This document shows, piece by piece, positions 17,595 to 26,961 of a stretch of DNA of 64,000 nucleotides. Source of the stretch: CAIUGU01 sp963819685 (lineage in GTDB: Bacteria > Pseudomonadota > Gammaproteobacteria > Steroidobacterales > Steroidobacteraceae); contig CAWFXI010000007.1 of NCBI GenBank assembly GCA_963819685.1, forward strand, positions 248,001 through 312,000, given 5' to 3'. Position 1 is the stretch's first letter, and every line of letters begins with the position of its first letter. A program made the position numbers and the translations under genes. The notes beneath the pieces are model-generated. The model was not told where the DNA came from, did no database searches, and saw only the letters and a program-made list of their open reading frames with translations.

Positions 17595-20251
17595 GTGAAC
17601 TCTTCCGTTCTGAAACCGCGTCGCTCGGCAGTTCCAGGCCTGATACTGCTGTTTTTGGCTGCGTTGTGTGCTTCTCCCTTCGCCAGGGCACAGGTTACGA
17701 CCCTTGTTCCTCAAGGGTCTGTCTGGAAGTTCGTTGATAATGGGGCAAATCTTGGGACAGCGTGGCGAAATGCCTCCTACGACGACGGCAGCTGGCGAAC
17801 CGGACGAGCTCAGCTTGGCTATGGTGACGGGGACGAAGCAACCGTTATCGGTTTTGGACCCAACACGGCACAGCGGTACCTGACAGCCTATTTTCGCCAT
17901 ACCTTTCAAGTAGCCAATCCGGCAGCGCTTGGCAGCCTGCAACTTCAGCTGCTTCGCGATGATGGCGCCGTCGTCTATTTGAATGGAGTTGAAGTCTTCC
18001 GCAGTAATATGCCCGCCGGCACGGTCGGCTCATCCACCCCGGCCTCTTCCGTTACAACGGGTACCGGGGAGACCGTCTTCATCCCCGCTACCATAAGTCC
18101 CGCGTTCCTGTTGGCAGGCTCCAATACTCTCGCCGTCGAACTGCATCAGTCCGATACGGCAAGCATCGATGCCAGCTTCGACCTCCTGTTGAAGGCTGAT
18201 CCAGGACCGGCGGTGAATAGGGGCCCTTATCTCCAGATGTTGTCCCCCGACAGCGTGGTGATTCGCTGGCGCACCACAAGATCGACGGATACCGTGGTTC
18301 GCTATGGCATAGATCCATCCCACCTTTCCGAGACAGCCAGTTCGGCGACCAAGAGCATCGAGCATGAAATTCGTGTTCAGGGCCTGGTGCCGGATTCGAG
18401 GTACTACTACGCGGTCGGAACTTCCGTTGGTAACCTGAGCGGACCACGCGACGATCAATACTTTGTATCGGCACCGGTGTCGGGGACGAGTCGGACAACT
18501 CGAATCTGGGCAGTGGGTGACTCAGGCAAGGCAAACGCGAGTCTGCGCGCGGTAAGGGACGCCTATTTTGGAGTCACCGGTGCCCGCAGCACCGATCTGA
18601 TGCTCATGCTCGGCGACAATGCCTATGAATCTGGGCTCGATACGGAGTACCAGGCTGCCGTATTCGACATGTTCCCGACTCTGTTGCGTTCGACCTCACT
18701 GTCGGCAACGCTCGGCAATCACGACGTCGGCACCTCCATCCCGTCAGCACAGACCGGGCCGTATTTCACCAGCTTTTCGCTACCGACGCAGGGCGAATCG
18801 GGTGGTCTTGCTTCAGGAACCGAGGCCTACTACTCGTTTGACTACGCCAACATCCACTTCATATCGCTGAACTCGTCGGGATCAACGGACCGCTCTGCTG
18901 CGTGGTCCAATGATGGCGTGGCTACAGGCGGATCTTGCAACCACGCAGCAGCAGTGGATCATTGCGTTCTGGCATCACCCGCCCTTACAGCAAGGGCTCT
19001 CACGATTCTGACATAGACGCCAAGGATGCTGACATGCGCAGTATCGCGGTGCCGCTGCTTGAGCAGTATGGCGTCGACCTGGTGCTGAATGGGCACAGCC
19101 ATTCTTATGAACGTTCTTTCCTGCTGGATGGTCATTATGGATGGTCATCGAGCTTTGTGCCTTCGATGAAGAAGAACGGCGGTAATGGCAAGGAATCCGG
19201 CTATGGAGCGTACGTCAAGCCTGCTGCTATCAAGGCACCACATTCGGGAACCGTCTATGTGGTCGCAGGCAATGCGAGCCAGCTTCAGGGTGGTTTGCTG
19301 AATCACCCTGCGATGTATACCGGACAAAATGTACTCGGATCGGTGGTGATCGACATCAATGGCAAGCGACTCGATGCCCGGTTTGTCGACTCCACGGGAT
19401 CGGTTCGTGACAGCTTTACCATTCTGAAGGATGGCTCGGCGACCGTTGCCGCACCGGCGCAGCCGACCGGCCTCACGGCGTCCGCAGTTTCGGGAACTGC
19501 GGTGGCACTTTCGTGGACCGACAATTCTGCGAATGAAGCCGGATTTTCGATTGAAAGGTCTCAGGGCAACACCAGCGGCTTTGCGCAGGTGAGTACCGTC
19601 ACGGCGGGAATACGACAGTACACGGACCCGGCCCTGATCGCCGGGGTGACGTATTACTATCGCGTGCGTGCTTTCAATAGCGCCGGCAATTCCTCTTACT
19701 CGAATTCGGCTCAGGTCACCCTGCCTGGCGGTGGGACCAGCACGGGTACGCTGATTCCGCTCGGCTCAACGTGGCGCTATCTGGACAATGGGTCGAACCA
19801 GAGCAGCACCTGGCGACAGCCCGGATTCGACGACAGCGTGTGGGCTACAGGGCCCGGACAACTCGGCTATGGTGACGGAGACGAAGCAACCATCGTGGCC
19901 AAAGGCCCGAGTGGCGGGCCGCGCTACATCACGACCTATTTCCGGAAGGCATTCAACATCGGCAATCCCGCTGCAATCACCAGCCTCAAGCTGAATCTGC
20001 TGCGCGATGACGGAGCGGTCGTCTACCTTAACGGTGCTGAGATCTTTCGCAGCAACATGCCGGCCGGATCAACCGGCTTCTCGACACTCGCCGCAAGCCC
20101 GATAGCCGGTTCCGCTGAAACGAAATTCGTCGCCGCAACGCTGAGTCCGGCACGCCTCGTCAGCGGGACAAACGTGGTGGCGGTGGAAATCCACCAGGAT
20201 GATCCGTGGAGCAGCGACATCAGCTTTGACCTCGAACTGTTGGCACAGTGA
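17595..20251 (+). CDS. Secreted purple-acid-phosphatase-like metallophosphoesterase, two frameshifts
   Basis: Once two frames are joined, a ~885-residue secreted protein is seen: signal peptide ending near FARA-QV, beta-sandwich module 1 (~residues 30-205), a fibronectin-like domain, a metallophosphatase domain, a second FnIII-like domain and beta-sandwich module 2. Catalytic motifs are VGDSG, GDNAY, GNHD, FWHHPPYSKGSHD and NGHSHSYERS, all retained. The first frame runs to 19016. A shift just before ATG 18913 and a second at the TT of 18985-18986 are each explained by one extra base. The GTG at 17595 is the likely start because it places a normal signal peptide; a TTG at 17517 is also in frame. 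The phosphorylated substrate is unknown. Confidence 0.78.
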
Positions 20252-20289
20252 GCTCTCCCGGTTGTCGTAGTGCCGGGCTCGACGAACAG

Positions 20290-21209
20290 TCACCGCGACG
20301 CGATGCGCTCGGCCTGATTCCTCAGTAACCGCCCAAAGCCTACACCATCGTAAAACCGATCGAGCTGCTCAAGATCGGGAGGTCGGCGACGCAAGTCGCC
20401 GACCTCCACTTGTAGAGGCATGTCGCAATAGATGCCCGTCAGCTGTCTCGCCAGAAAAGCCGCGTCTCGATGGTCGTTGAGCTGGGCCGCAACGAAGCCT
20501 GCGTTGCGTAACTTCATTTTTGCAACGCGCTCCAGATTGGCGTAGAGCTGGTCCAGCGAGCCGAAGGATTTAAGCAGCATCGAGGCCGTCTTGCGGCCGA
20601 TACCCGGAACGCCGCGAATATTGTCCACGGCATCGCCGGTCAGCGCGAGAAAGTCGGCAATGGACTCAGGTCTTACTCCAAACCGCTCTTCGATATCGCC
20701 GTACGCATAGCGTACGTCGGCGACGTAGTCCCAGAACTCGTCTTCAAGGCCAATCAGCTGCGCCAGATCCTTGTCGCGAGTCACGATGACGGCTGGCGAG
20801 CCGCCTGCGCGGGCAAGCTTGGCCAGCGTCCCAATCACATCGTCGGCCTCGTACTCCTGACTTGAGAACGTCTGCCAGCCCGAAAGCCTTGCAGAACTCG
20901 CGACACAGCCGGAACTGCTGCTTTGAGCTCCTCGGGCGCAGGTTCGCGATGAGCCTTGTACGGCGGGTAGATCCGGTTACGGAATGACGTGGCAAGGCTT
21001 TCATCAAACGCCACGGCCATATGCCTCGGGCCAACACTCTCGATGAGATCGCCGATGAATCTTGCAAACCCGTGCAGGGCATTGACAGGCTGGCCATCCG
21101 GATCGGTCAATGAAACCGGAACCGAGTAGAACGCCCGGAAGATGAACACCGAAGCATCAATGAGATAGACGGGGCTTCCCCCAGCCTCATGGCCCGAGGC
21201 CAGACTCAC
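20290..21209 (-). CDS. 5'-3' exonuclease (Xni/Pol I N-domain type), two frameshifts
   Basis: A ~305-residue flap/5' nuclease once joined. The N-terminal part has YLIDASVFIFRAFYSVP, a metal-binding aspartate motif; FDESLATSFRNRIYPPYKAHR; then EADDVIGTLAKLA, VTRDKDLAQLI and the helix-3-turn-helix GVPGIGRKTASMLLKSFG. It lacks polymerase domains. The frame breaks at AAA 20922-20924 and at AA 20862-20863; removing one A in each restores ELKQQFRLCREF...LADVLSQEYEADDV. The likely GTG start at 21209 overlaps the stop of the HNH gene (GTGA), implying translational coupling. Such enzymes process flaps and RNA primers. Confidence 0.82.
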
Positions 21210-21808
21210 GCCTCTAGCCGGCGCAGCCGGGCATGAAGCGGGCTGGTTCGCGGAAAATGTGCGAGCAGATATTCCATCTGGTCGGCCAGCACGCGGCGCC
21301 CTTTCAGGTAAATGTATTCAGCGTACGTGGGCTTGAACGGGACTGCGATCAGCTGCAGCCCGGCCTGCTCCGGTGTCTCGGAAGCCTTGAGGTTGTTGCA
21401 ACGCCGGCACGCGGTTGCCACGTTGGTCCACGTATCGCGTCCGCCCTGGCTCAACGGGCGAATGTGGTCGCGCGACAGCATGTTGCTCGGAAAACGATTC
21501 CCGCAATACAGGCACAGATAGGCGTCGCGCTTGAAGAGGGTCTGGTTGTTGAGCGGCGGGGTGTAGTCACCGCGGAGATTGCCGGGATTGTGACTGTGTC
21601 CCGTGGTGGCGATGATGGAGCTGACATTGACGACAGTCTGCAGCCCCGTGCGGGCGTTGGTGCCACCAAACAGGCGGTACAGGGGGGTGCCACAGGCGTA
21701 CGCGACCTGTTCCGTGTGGTAGAGCCTCACGGCGTCGCGATAGTCGATCCACTCGAGCGGCATGCCCGAGACATCGGTTCTCAAGATTTCCTGCGACAGG
21801 CTGATCAC
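21206..21808 (-). CDS. HNH endonuclease
   Basis: A ~200-residue protein with an N-terminal domain (TDVSGMPLEWIDYRDAVRLY) and a C-terminal HNH fold: CLYCGNRF, RDHIRPLSQGGRDTWTN and ACRRCNNLKA, i.e. two CxxC zinc pairs around the catalytic DH. The N-terminal pattern matches a widespread chromosomal HNH family of proteobacteria, not a homing enzyme. A longer in-frame start exists at 21916 (GTG); the GTG at 21808 is preferred because family members start close to the TDVSG segment. The gene is immediately upstream of and overlaps the 5'-3' exonuclease gene. Target is unknown. Confidence 0.8.
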   Translation of the reverse strand: MISLSQEILRTDVSGMPLEWIDYRDAVRLYHTEQVAYACGTPLYRLFGGTNARTGLQTVVNVSSIIATTGHSHNPGNLRGDYTPPLNNQTLFKRDAYLCLYCGNRFPSNMLSRDHIRPLSQGGRDTWTNVATACRRCNNLKASETPEQAGLQLIAVPFKPTYAEYIYLKGRRVLADQMEYLLAHFPRTSPLHARLRRLEA

Positions 21809-22060
21809 GTAACACCCGAGCCGGTCACCTGACCGGCGATTCCGACCTGAAACCCGGATCGCTGCATTGCGCTTGCAGAAAATGGCAGGCCCGTCAAAAC
21901 GCAGCGGTATTCCCACGGGCCGACGCGCGTGTAAGATACGCGAGCCAGATGCAATAATTCAATGAATTCATTCGCCGCCACCTGGACTCGACAAGATCAG
22001 TTGCAGTAAATCATCAAGGCGGCGGGTGCGCATCGCCTGTCCTTGATTTCCGGAGGATTC

Positions 22061-23197
22061 ATGTCCATTACGCTTGGCGTACTGAAGGAGACCGTGCCCG
22101 GCGAAAACCGGGTGGCCGTCGTGCCCGAGGTCGCCACCAAGTTCATGGCAGCGGGTGTCCGTGTGCTGATCGAGCGCGGCGCCGGGACACAGGCCCAGTT
22201 CCCGGATGCACTTTTCAAGGACGTCGAGTTTGCGGATTCCGCCGCCGATGTCCTGGCGAAGGCGGACATCCTGCTCAAGGTCCAACCCCCTTCACTTGCT
22301 GAACTCGCGCAATTGCGGGAAGGCAGTACGGTCATCGGCTTCCTGCAGCCGCATGCCGATGCTGAACGCGTCAAGCTGCTGCGTGACAGACGTCTGACGA
22401 GCTTTGCAGTTGAACTCATTCCGCGTATTTCCCGGGCGCAGTCGATGGATGCACTCTCGTCGCAAGCCGCCGTGGCAGGCTACAAGGCTGTGCTGCTGGC
22501 AGCCAACACGCTGGACAAATTCCTGCCGATGCTCACGACGGCAGCCGGCACGATCCGGCCGGCGCAAATCCTGATTGTCGGAGCCGGCGTTGCGGGTCTG
22601 CAGGCCATTGCTACAGCCAAGCGGCTGGGCGCGGTCGTCGAGGCCTATGACGTGCGCTCGGCAACCCGGGAGCAGATCAAGTCGCTCGGCGCCAAATTCG
22701 TCGAGACCGGTGTATCAGCGGAAGGGACTGGTGGTTACGCGCGCGAACTGACTGCCGAAGAAAAGGCCCAGCAGCAGGAAGTGCTGGAAAAGCATGTGGC
22801 GGCTGCCGATGCGGTCATCACGACTGCGGCCATTCCCGGCCGCGCCGCCCCCAGAATCCTGCGCAAGGAAGCCGTGGAGCGGATGAAGGCGGGTGCCGTC
22901 ATCATCGACATTGCAGCGGAATCCGGCGGCAACTGCGAACTGACGCGGGCCGGTGAAACAGTGCTGCACAATGGCGTGAAGATCGTGGGTCCAGTCAATC
23001 TGCCGGCACAGCTGCCGTTTCACGCAAGCGAAATGTACGCCCGCAACCTCCTCAATTTCCTGAAACCCGCACTCGACAAGTCGGGCAACCTCACGATCGA
23101 CTGGGAAGACGAAGTCTTTGCGAAAGCCGTGCTGACTCATGCTGGCACAGTCCGCCATGAACCCGCCCAGAAACGCTCGACGGCAAATAGCAAATGA
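22061..23197 (+). CDS. pntAA: Proton-translocating NAD(P) transhydrogenase, alpha-1 subunit
   Basis: The soluble NAD(H)-binding subunit (domain I) of transhydrogenase, 378 residues. It begins LGVLKETVPGENRVAVVPE, has the dinucleotide fold QILIVGAGVAGLQAIATAKRLGA, the RQD-loop-type segment PRISRAQSMDALSSQAAVAGY and a C-terminal MKAGAVIIDIAAESGGNCE/PVNLPAQLPFHAS. It lacks the membrane helices, which are encoded separately by pntAB, as in Rhodospirillum. CGGAGG lies about 7 nt before the ATG. The three-gene unit uses the proton gradient to reduce NADP+ with NADH. Confidence 0.95.
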   Translation: MSITLGVLKETVPGENRVAVVPEVATKFMAAGVRVLIERGAGTQAQFPDALFKDVEFADSAADVLAKADILLKVQPPSLAELAQLREGSTVIGFLQPHADAERVKLLRDRRLTSFAVELIPRISRAQSMDALSSQAAVAGYKAVLLAANTLDKFLPMLTTAAGTIRPAQILIVGAGVAGLQAIATAKRLGAVVEAYDVRSATREQIKSLGAKFVETGVSAEGTGGYARELTAEEKAQQQEVLEKHVAAADAVITTAAIPGRAAPRILRKEAVERMKAGAVIIDIAAESGGNCELTRAGETVLHNGVKIVGPVNLPAQLPFHASEMYARNLLNFLKPALDKSGNLTIDWEDEVFAKAVLTHAGTVRHEPAQKRSTANSK

Positions 23198-23275
23198 GGG
23201 GACAGGGACAGGGGACGGGGGACAGTCAGAGACAATGCAACTCTTGCTATCCCCTGTCCCCTGTCCCCTGTCCCC
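23198..23275. repeat. Long inverted repeat of CCCCTGT units inside the pnt operon
   Basis: Directly after the pntAA stop, 23198-23225 consists of GGGGACA-type units and 23251-23275 of CCCCTGT-type units, complementary over roughly 25 bp with a ~25-nt loop. The transcript could form a very stable hairpin between pntAA and pntAB. Homologous C-rich units lie at 29527, 34492, 37649 and 41203. Confidence 0.85.
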
Positions 23276-23293
23276 TACGCAAGGGGAACACAC

Positions 23294-23602
23294 ATGATTG
23301 ACGGCATCATCGCGCTTTACATCTTCATGCTCGCGGCATTCACCGGCTACGAGATCATTGCCCGGGTTCCGGTGATCCTCCACACGCCGCTGATGTCGGG
23401 GTCGAACTTCGTGCACGGCATCGTGCTGGTGGGCGCCATGGTGGCGCTCGGCCATGCCGACTCGACACTCGGCAAGGTCATCGGCTTCATCGGCGTGGTG
23501 CTCGCAGCGGGCAACGCGGTGGGTGGCTATGTTGTCACCGAACGCATGCTGGAGATGTTCAAGAGCAGTGGCCAGAAGAAGAAGACGGGGGCGCACTCAT
23601 GA
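23294..23602 (+). CDS. pntAB: NAD(P) transhydrogenase, alpha-2 (membrane) subunit
   Basis: A 102-residue integral membrane subunit with about three helices, e.g. IIALYIFMLAAFTGYEII, FVHGIVLVGAMVALGHA and VIGFIGVVLAAGNAVGGYVV, matching the short PntAB subunit that contributes helices to the proton channel. The ATG has AAGGGGAA about 6 nt upstream. It overlaps pntB by 4 bp (ATGA) and follows pntAA after 96 bp filled by an inverted repeat. Confidence 0.93.
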   Translation: MIDGIIALYIFMLAAFTGYEIIARVPVILHTPLMSGSNFVHGIVLVGAMVALGHADSTLGKVIGFIGVVLAAGNAVGGYVVTERMLEMFKSSGQKKKTGAHS

Positions 23603-24993
23603 GTGAGTTTCTGCCAGCAGCGACAGCACGGCTGTTGATTGACGCGAGTTATCTGCTCGTCGCCTTCCTGTTCATCATGGGCTTGAAGCGCATGAGCTCG
23701 CCGGTGACCGCGCGCAGCGGCATCGTGTGGGCAGGCTGGGGCATGGTGCTGGCCGGCATCGTCACCTTTGCCTATCCCGGCATGAGCAATTTCTGGCTCA
23801 TCATCCCCGCGGTTGCCGTCGGTGGCATCCTTGCGTGGGTGACCGGCAAGAAGGTCGCGATGACCGACATGCCGCAGATGATCGCGCTGTATAACGGCAT
23901 GGGCGGTGGTGCAGCCGCAGCCATCGCCGCTGTGGAACTGTTCGGTGGCGAAGCCCACGGCACCGTCACGCTGACACTTGCCGTCATTGGCGGCATCATC
24001 GGTGCCGTGTCGTTCAGCGGCAGCCTGATCGCCTTCGGCAAACTGCAGGGACTCATCAAGAAGTCCTTCCGGTTCCGTGGCCAGCAGTTCGTGAATCTCG
24101 CGATCCTGCTGGCAGCCCTCGCGATCGGCGCGATGGTCGCTCTCGATATCAATGGCACGCCGGCGATCGTCGCCAGCTTTTTCATCCTCGCCCTGATCCT
24201 CGGTCTGACCATGACGCTGCCGATCGGCGGCGCAGACATGCCGGTGGTGATTTCCCTCTACAACGCGCTGACCGGTCTCGCTGTTGCGTTCGAGGGCTTC
24301 GTGCTCAACAACGCCGCCATGATCATCGCGGGGATGGTGGTCGGATCGGCCGGCACGCTGCTTACGCAGCTCATGGCGAAGGCCATGAACCGCTCAATCG
24401 GCAACGTATTGTTCAGCGGCTTCGGCGAAAGCGCGGCGGCAGCAACCGGAGAAGTAGCCGGTTCAATGAAGCCGATCGAGGCCTCCGACGTCGGCGTCAT
24501 GATGGCTTTTGCGCAGAAGGTCATCGTCGTGCCCGGATACGGAATGGCGGTCGCGCAGGCCCAGCACAAGGTCTGGGAACTCACTCAGCTGTTGCAGGAA
24601 AGGGGCGTGATGGTGAAGTTCGCCATTCATCCCGTGGCGGGACGCATGCCGGGCCACATGAATGTGCTGCTGGCCGAAGCGGGTGTGCCCTACGACATCA
24701 TTGCAGACCTCGACGAAATCAATGCGGAGTTCGAGACTGCGGATGTCGCCCTCATCATCGGCGCGAACGATGTGGTCAATCCGGTGGCGCGCAATGACAA
24801 ATCCAGCCCGATCTACGGGATGCCGATTCTGAATGCGGACAAGGCGAAGAACGTCATCGTCATCAAGCGCGGCCAGGGTGCCGGCTTCTCTGGGATAGAG
24901 AACATGCTGTTCTACCTGGACAACACCCGCATGCTGTACGGCGATGGCCAGGCAGCTGTCGCGCAGCTGATCCAGGCAGTGAAGGCGGTCTGA
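23599..24993 (+). CDS. pntB: NAD(P) transhydrogenase, beta subunit
   Basis: A 464-residue membrane subunit: N-terminal ~280 residues with about nine helices (proton channel, domain II), then the NADP(H)-binding domain III with VIVVPGYGMAVAQAQHKVWELT, RMPGHMNVLLAEAGVPYD and IGANDVVNPVARND, and a C-terminal KRGQGAGFSGIENMLFY. All are hallmark PntB motifs, and length is normal. It overlaps pntAB by 4 bp. A hairpin at 25004-25070 follows. Confidence 0.95.
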   Translation: MSEFLPAATARLLIDASYLLVAFLFIMGLKRMSSPVTARSGIVWAGWGMVLAGIVTFAYPGMSNFWLIIPAVAVGGILAWVTGKKVAMTDMPQMIALYNGMGGGAAAAIAAVELFGGEAHGTVTLTLAVIGGIIGAVSFSGSLIAFGKLQGLIKKSFRFRGQQFVNLAILLAALAIGAMVALDINGTPAIVASFFILALILGLTMTLPIGGADMPVVISLYNALTGLAVAFEGFVLNNAAMIIAGMVVGSAGTLLTQLMAKAMNRSIGNVLFSGFGESAAAATGEVAGSMKPIEASDVGVMMAFAQKVIVVPGYGMAVAQAQHKVWELTQLLQERGVMVKFAIHPVAGRMPGHMNVLLAEAGVPYDIIADLDEINAEFETADVALIIGANDVVNPVARNDKSSPIYGMPILNADKAKNVIVIKRGQGAGFSGIENMLFYLDNTRMLYGDGQAAVAQLIQAVKAV

Positions 24994-25003
24994 GTCGGAT
25001 GCC

Positions 25004-25070
25004 CGGCTACGGGCTTCCGGTGTCCGGCTTCCGATATCCGATCTCTGGCTGTAGCCCGAAGCCCGAGCCG
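25004..25070. terminator. Hairpin between convergent pntB and DUF3106 gene
   Basis: The 107-bp gap has an imperfect inverted repeat: GGCTACGGGCTTC (25005-25017) pairs with GAAGCCCGAGCC (25058-25069), one bulged base. Internal repeated GGCTTCCG/TCCGAT units resemble the short tandem repeats seen elsewhere. It may terminate transcription from both sides. Confidence 0.45.
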
Positions 25071-25100
25071 GACGCCGCTCTCCCGTCTACCGCTGCCGCG

Positions 25101-25577
25101 TCACCGGCTGCGGGTCTGCAGCCGCTCGCGGACTCTCTGGCGCTGTTCCGGCGTCAGCTGCTGAAAGCGTTCTCGCAGTTCCTGCCGGCGTTCGGGCGGA
25201 AGGTCGCGGAAGCGGCGAAAATTTTCCCGCAAGCGGGCCTGGTCATCGGGCGAAAGCTCCTGGAAGTCCCGGTAACGGTCGCGAAGCTGGCTGCGCTGCT
25301 CGTCGGTCAGCGACTGCCAGCGTTTGAAGCGCTGGCCGGCCTGCTCCCGCTGCTCCGGTGTCATCACCAGCCAACGTTCCGTCCCCTTTGCAAGCGCCGT
25401 CTGTCGACCCGGAGCCAGCTGCTCCCAATTCCCCTCGAACTCAGCCAGCACCTGCTGCTGTTCAGCAGAGAGCTGCGACCAGGCGACTCCGGGAGCCGCC
25501 GCCGCATGGATCGACCCGGCGTAAAGCCAAACGCCGAGCAGAACTGCCTGAAAAAAATACCGCAGATGTCGCATCAT
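25101..25577 (-). CDS. Exported DUF3106 protein
   Basis: A 158-residue protein with a signal peptide (cleavage near IHA-AA) and a highly charged Arg/Gln/Glu-rich mature part built from repeated units such as LSAEQQQVL, MTPEQREQ, LTDEQRSQLRDRY, LSPDDQARLRENF and LTPEQRQRVRERL. This is DUF3106, often the last gene behind a sigma factor in Xanthomonadales-type genomes. It likely forms a helical periplasmic protein; function unknown. The ATG overlaps the preceding stop by 4 bp (ATGA), completing a four-gene coupled operon that starts with the sigma factor. Confidence 0.82.
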   Translation of the reverse strand: MMRHLRYFFQAVLLGVWLYAGSIHAAAAPGVAWSQLSAEQQQVLAEFEGNWEQLAPGRQTALAKGTERWLVMTPEQREQAGQRFKRWQSLTDEQRSQLRDRYRDFQELSPDDQARLRENFRRFRDLPPERRQELRERFQQLTPEQRQRVRERLQTRSR

Positions 25578-25828
25578 TTGGCCTCAACCGCCTTGGTTGC
25601 CTTAGGTGCAGCCGCCTTGGAACTCTTGGGAGGCGCCTTTTCGTCAAGGGCCGCGATGTCTGTCCAGTTGTCGTTCTCGCGTTCAAGGACGGCGAGATAC
25701 TCGAGGAAGTCCGCCGTGACGACTGCCTTTGGCTTGGGTGTCGTGTCTTCCGCCGCCCCAGCACCCGCAGGCAACAACATCGCCAGCGCTGCCATCGTCA
25801 TGCCGGGTCGGTTACGCATACCGCTCAA
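25574..25828 (-). CDS. Small exported hypothetical protein in the sigma factor operon
   Basis: An 84-residue protein with a signal-like N-terminus (MTMAALAMLLPAGAGA) and a short mature part with FLEYLAVLERENDNW, followed by a Lys/Ala/Pro-rich tail. Both ends overlap neighbouring genes by 4 bp, strong evidence for a real, translationally coupled gene. No family with known function recognised; the DFLEYLA-like segment with tryptophan is the only conserved-looking part. Confidence 0.7.
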   Translation of the reverse strand: MSGMRNRPGMTMAALAMLLPAGAGAAEDTTPKPKAVVTADFLEYLAVLERENDNWTDIAALDEKAPPKSSKAAAPKATKAVEAK

Positions 25829-26277
25829 CCAACGCCTCCAGCTGCCGTGGACGGCAAGTCAGCTTCTGCGTCGAGCCACGCGTAGAACTCGATCTCCTCG
25901 ACCAGCTCCAGGCTCTCGGCATCCGCCACAAGCGCCAGGTCTTCCATCTGCATAGCGCCAGCAGCGCCAGTGCTAACCGTACTTTGCACGACAGGATCCA
26001 CCCGTGTGGCACCCAGCCACACGATCGCAACAGCGGCGACTGCAGCGAGCCCGCCAGCAGGTGCCAGCCAGCGTCCGGTCGGAAACGCAGACCGGGCAGA
26101 ACCCGCCTCGACAGCGTCGAGTGCCGCATGCCGCGCCTGCGTGAGACGCGAGAGTGTCCGCCCATCCAGGTGATCTGTGCTTTCCAGCAACAGGTTGCGG
26201 GCGCGCCTCGCGAACTCGGCATCAGTCGGGCTGAAGGCTGCAGCATCCACTATCGATTTGTCTTCCACGTTCTTCAC
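25825..26277 (-). CDS. DUF3619-like membrane protein, possible anti-sigma factor
   Basis: A 150-residue protein with an N-terminal helical region (ARRARNLLLESTDHLDGRTLSRLTQARHAAL), one transmembrane segment (LAPAGGLAAVAAVAIVWLG, ~residues 70-88) and an acidic C-terminal part with EIEFYAWLDAE. Position directly after, and overlapping, the sigma factor gene (GTGA overlap) plus one transmembrane helix suggest a regulator of that sigma factor; family match is to DUF3619-type proteins. No zinc anti-sigma motif is visible, so the anti-sigma role is inference. Confidence 0.72.
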   Translation of the reverse strand: MKNVEDKSIVDAAAFSPTDAEFARRARNLLLESTDHLDGRTLSRLTQARHAALDAVEAGSARSAFPTGRWLAPAGGLAAVAAVAIVWLGATRVDPVVQSTVSTGAAGAMQMEDLALVADAESLELVEEIEFYAWLDAEADLPSTAAGGVG

Positions 26278-26900
26278 CAGGCTTCTCCCAACCGCGCACG
26301 CAAGGCATGGATTGCCCGCGAATAGTGCGTCTTGACGCTGCCTTCTGAACAGCCCATTGCAGAGGCCGTCTGGGCCACATCAAGCCCTTCAATCGTCCTG
26401 AGCAGGAATGCTTCACACTGCCTCGCGGGCAGGTCTTTCACTGCCCGCTCAAGTTCCTGCAGTGCCTCGCCGCTGGCAGTGACTGCATCAGGTCCCGGCC
26501 GGCCGTCGGCGGCATCCGCCACCGCATCTTCCGACGAATCTTCGTCCGCTACTGCAGCCGGCCACCATGCGAATATCCTGTTACGAACCTTCTTCCTGCG
26601 CTGGGAATCGCGGATGCGGTTCTGCAGGATGCGGTAGAACAGAGGCATCCATTCTTCGCTGGGGCGTGTGCCATAGCGGCGTGCCAGCTGCAGCATGGCG
26701 TCCTGGACGATATCGAGCGCCTCTTCGGAATCGCGTAGCGCAATATTCGCAATCCGGAATGCGCGCCTTTCGACACTCGACAGAAACTGATCCAGCGCGC
26801 GAGCAGAGTTCAGACAGGCTTCCTCTGAAGGGGCGAAGTAACCGGCGCCGGCGGTGCTCAATGAACCGTCAGCCCGCAAGAGGGTAGCAGAGAGTTCCAT
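26274..26900 (-). CDS. Sigma-70 family (ECF-type) RNA polymerase sigma factor
   Basis: A ~208-residue sigma factor. Region 2 is seen as RRAFRIANIALRDSEEALDIVQDAMLQLARRY; region 4 as LPARQCEAFLLRTIEGLDVAQTASAMGCSEGSVKTHYSRAIHALR, a helix-turn-helix that reads the -35 element. The linker is long and acidic. The ATG at 26900 is chosen; the frame is open to 26960 and a shorter start is possible because the first ~35 residues are not family-like. It heads an operon of four overlapping genes. The upstream region shared with priA contains several DnaA boxes, one of them close to where this gene's promoter should lie. Confidence 0.85.
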   Translation of the reverse strand: MELSATLLRADGSLSTAGAGYFAPSEEACLNSARALDQFLSSVERRAFRIANIALRDSEEALDIVQDAMLQLARRYGTRPSEEWMPLFYRILQNRIRDSQRRKKVRNRIFAWWPAAVADEDSSEDAVADAADGRPGPDAVTASGEALQELERAVKDLPARQCEAFLLRTIEGLDVAQTASAMGCSEGSVKTHYSRAIHALRARLGEAW

Positions 26901-26961
26901 GGCCGCAGCTTTGGCGCTTTTCCTGGTCGAGGGAGATACGTGAGTGCTGAAGGTCCACAAC

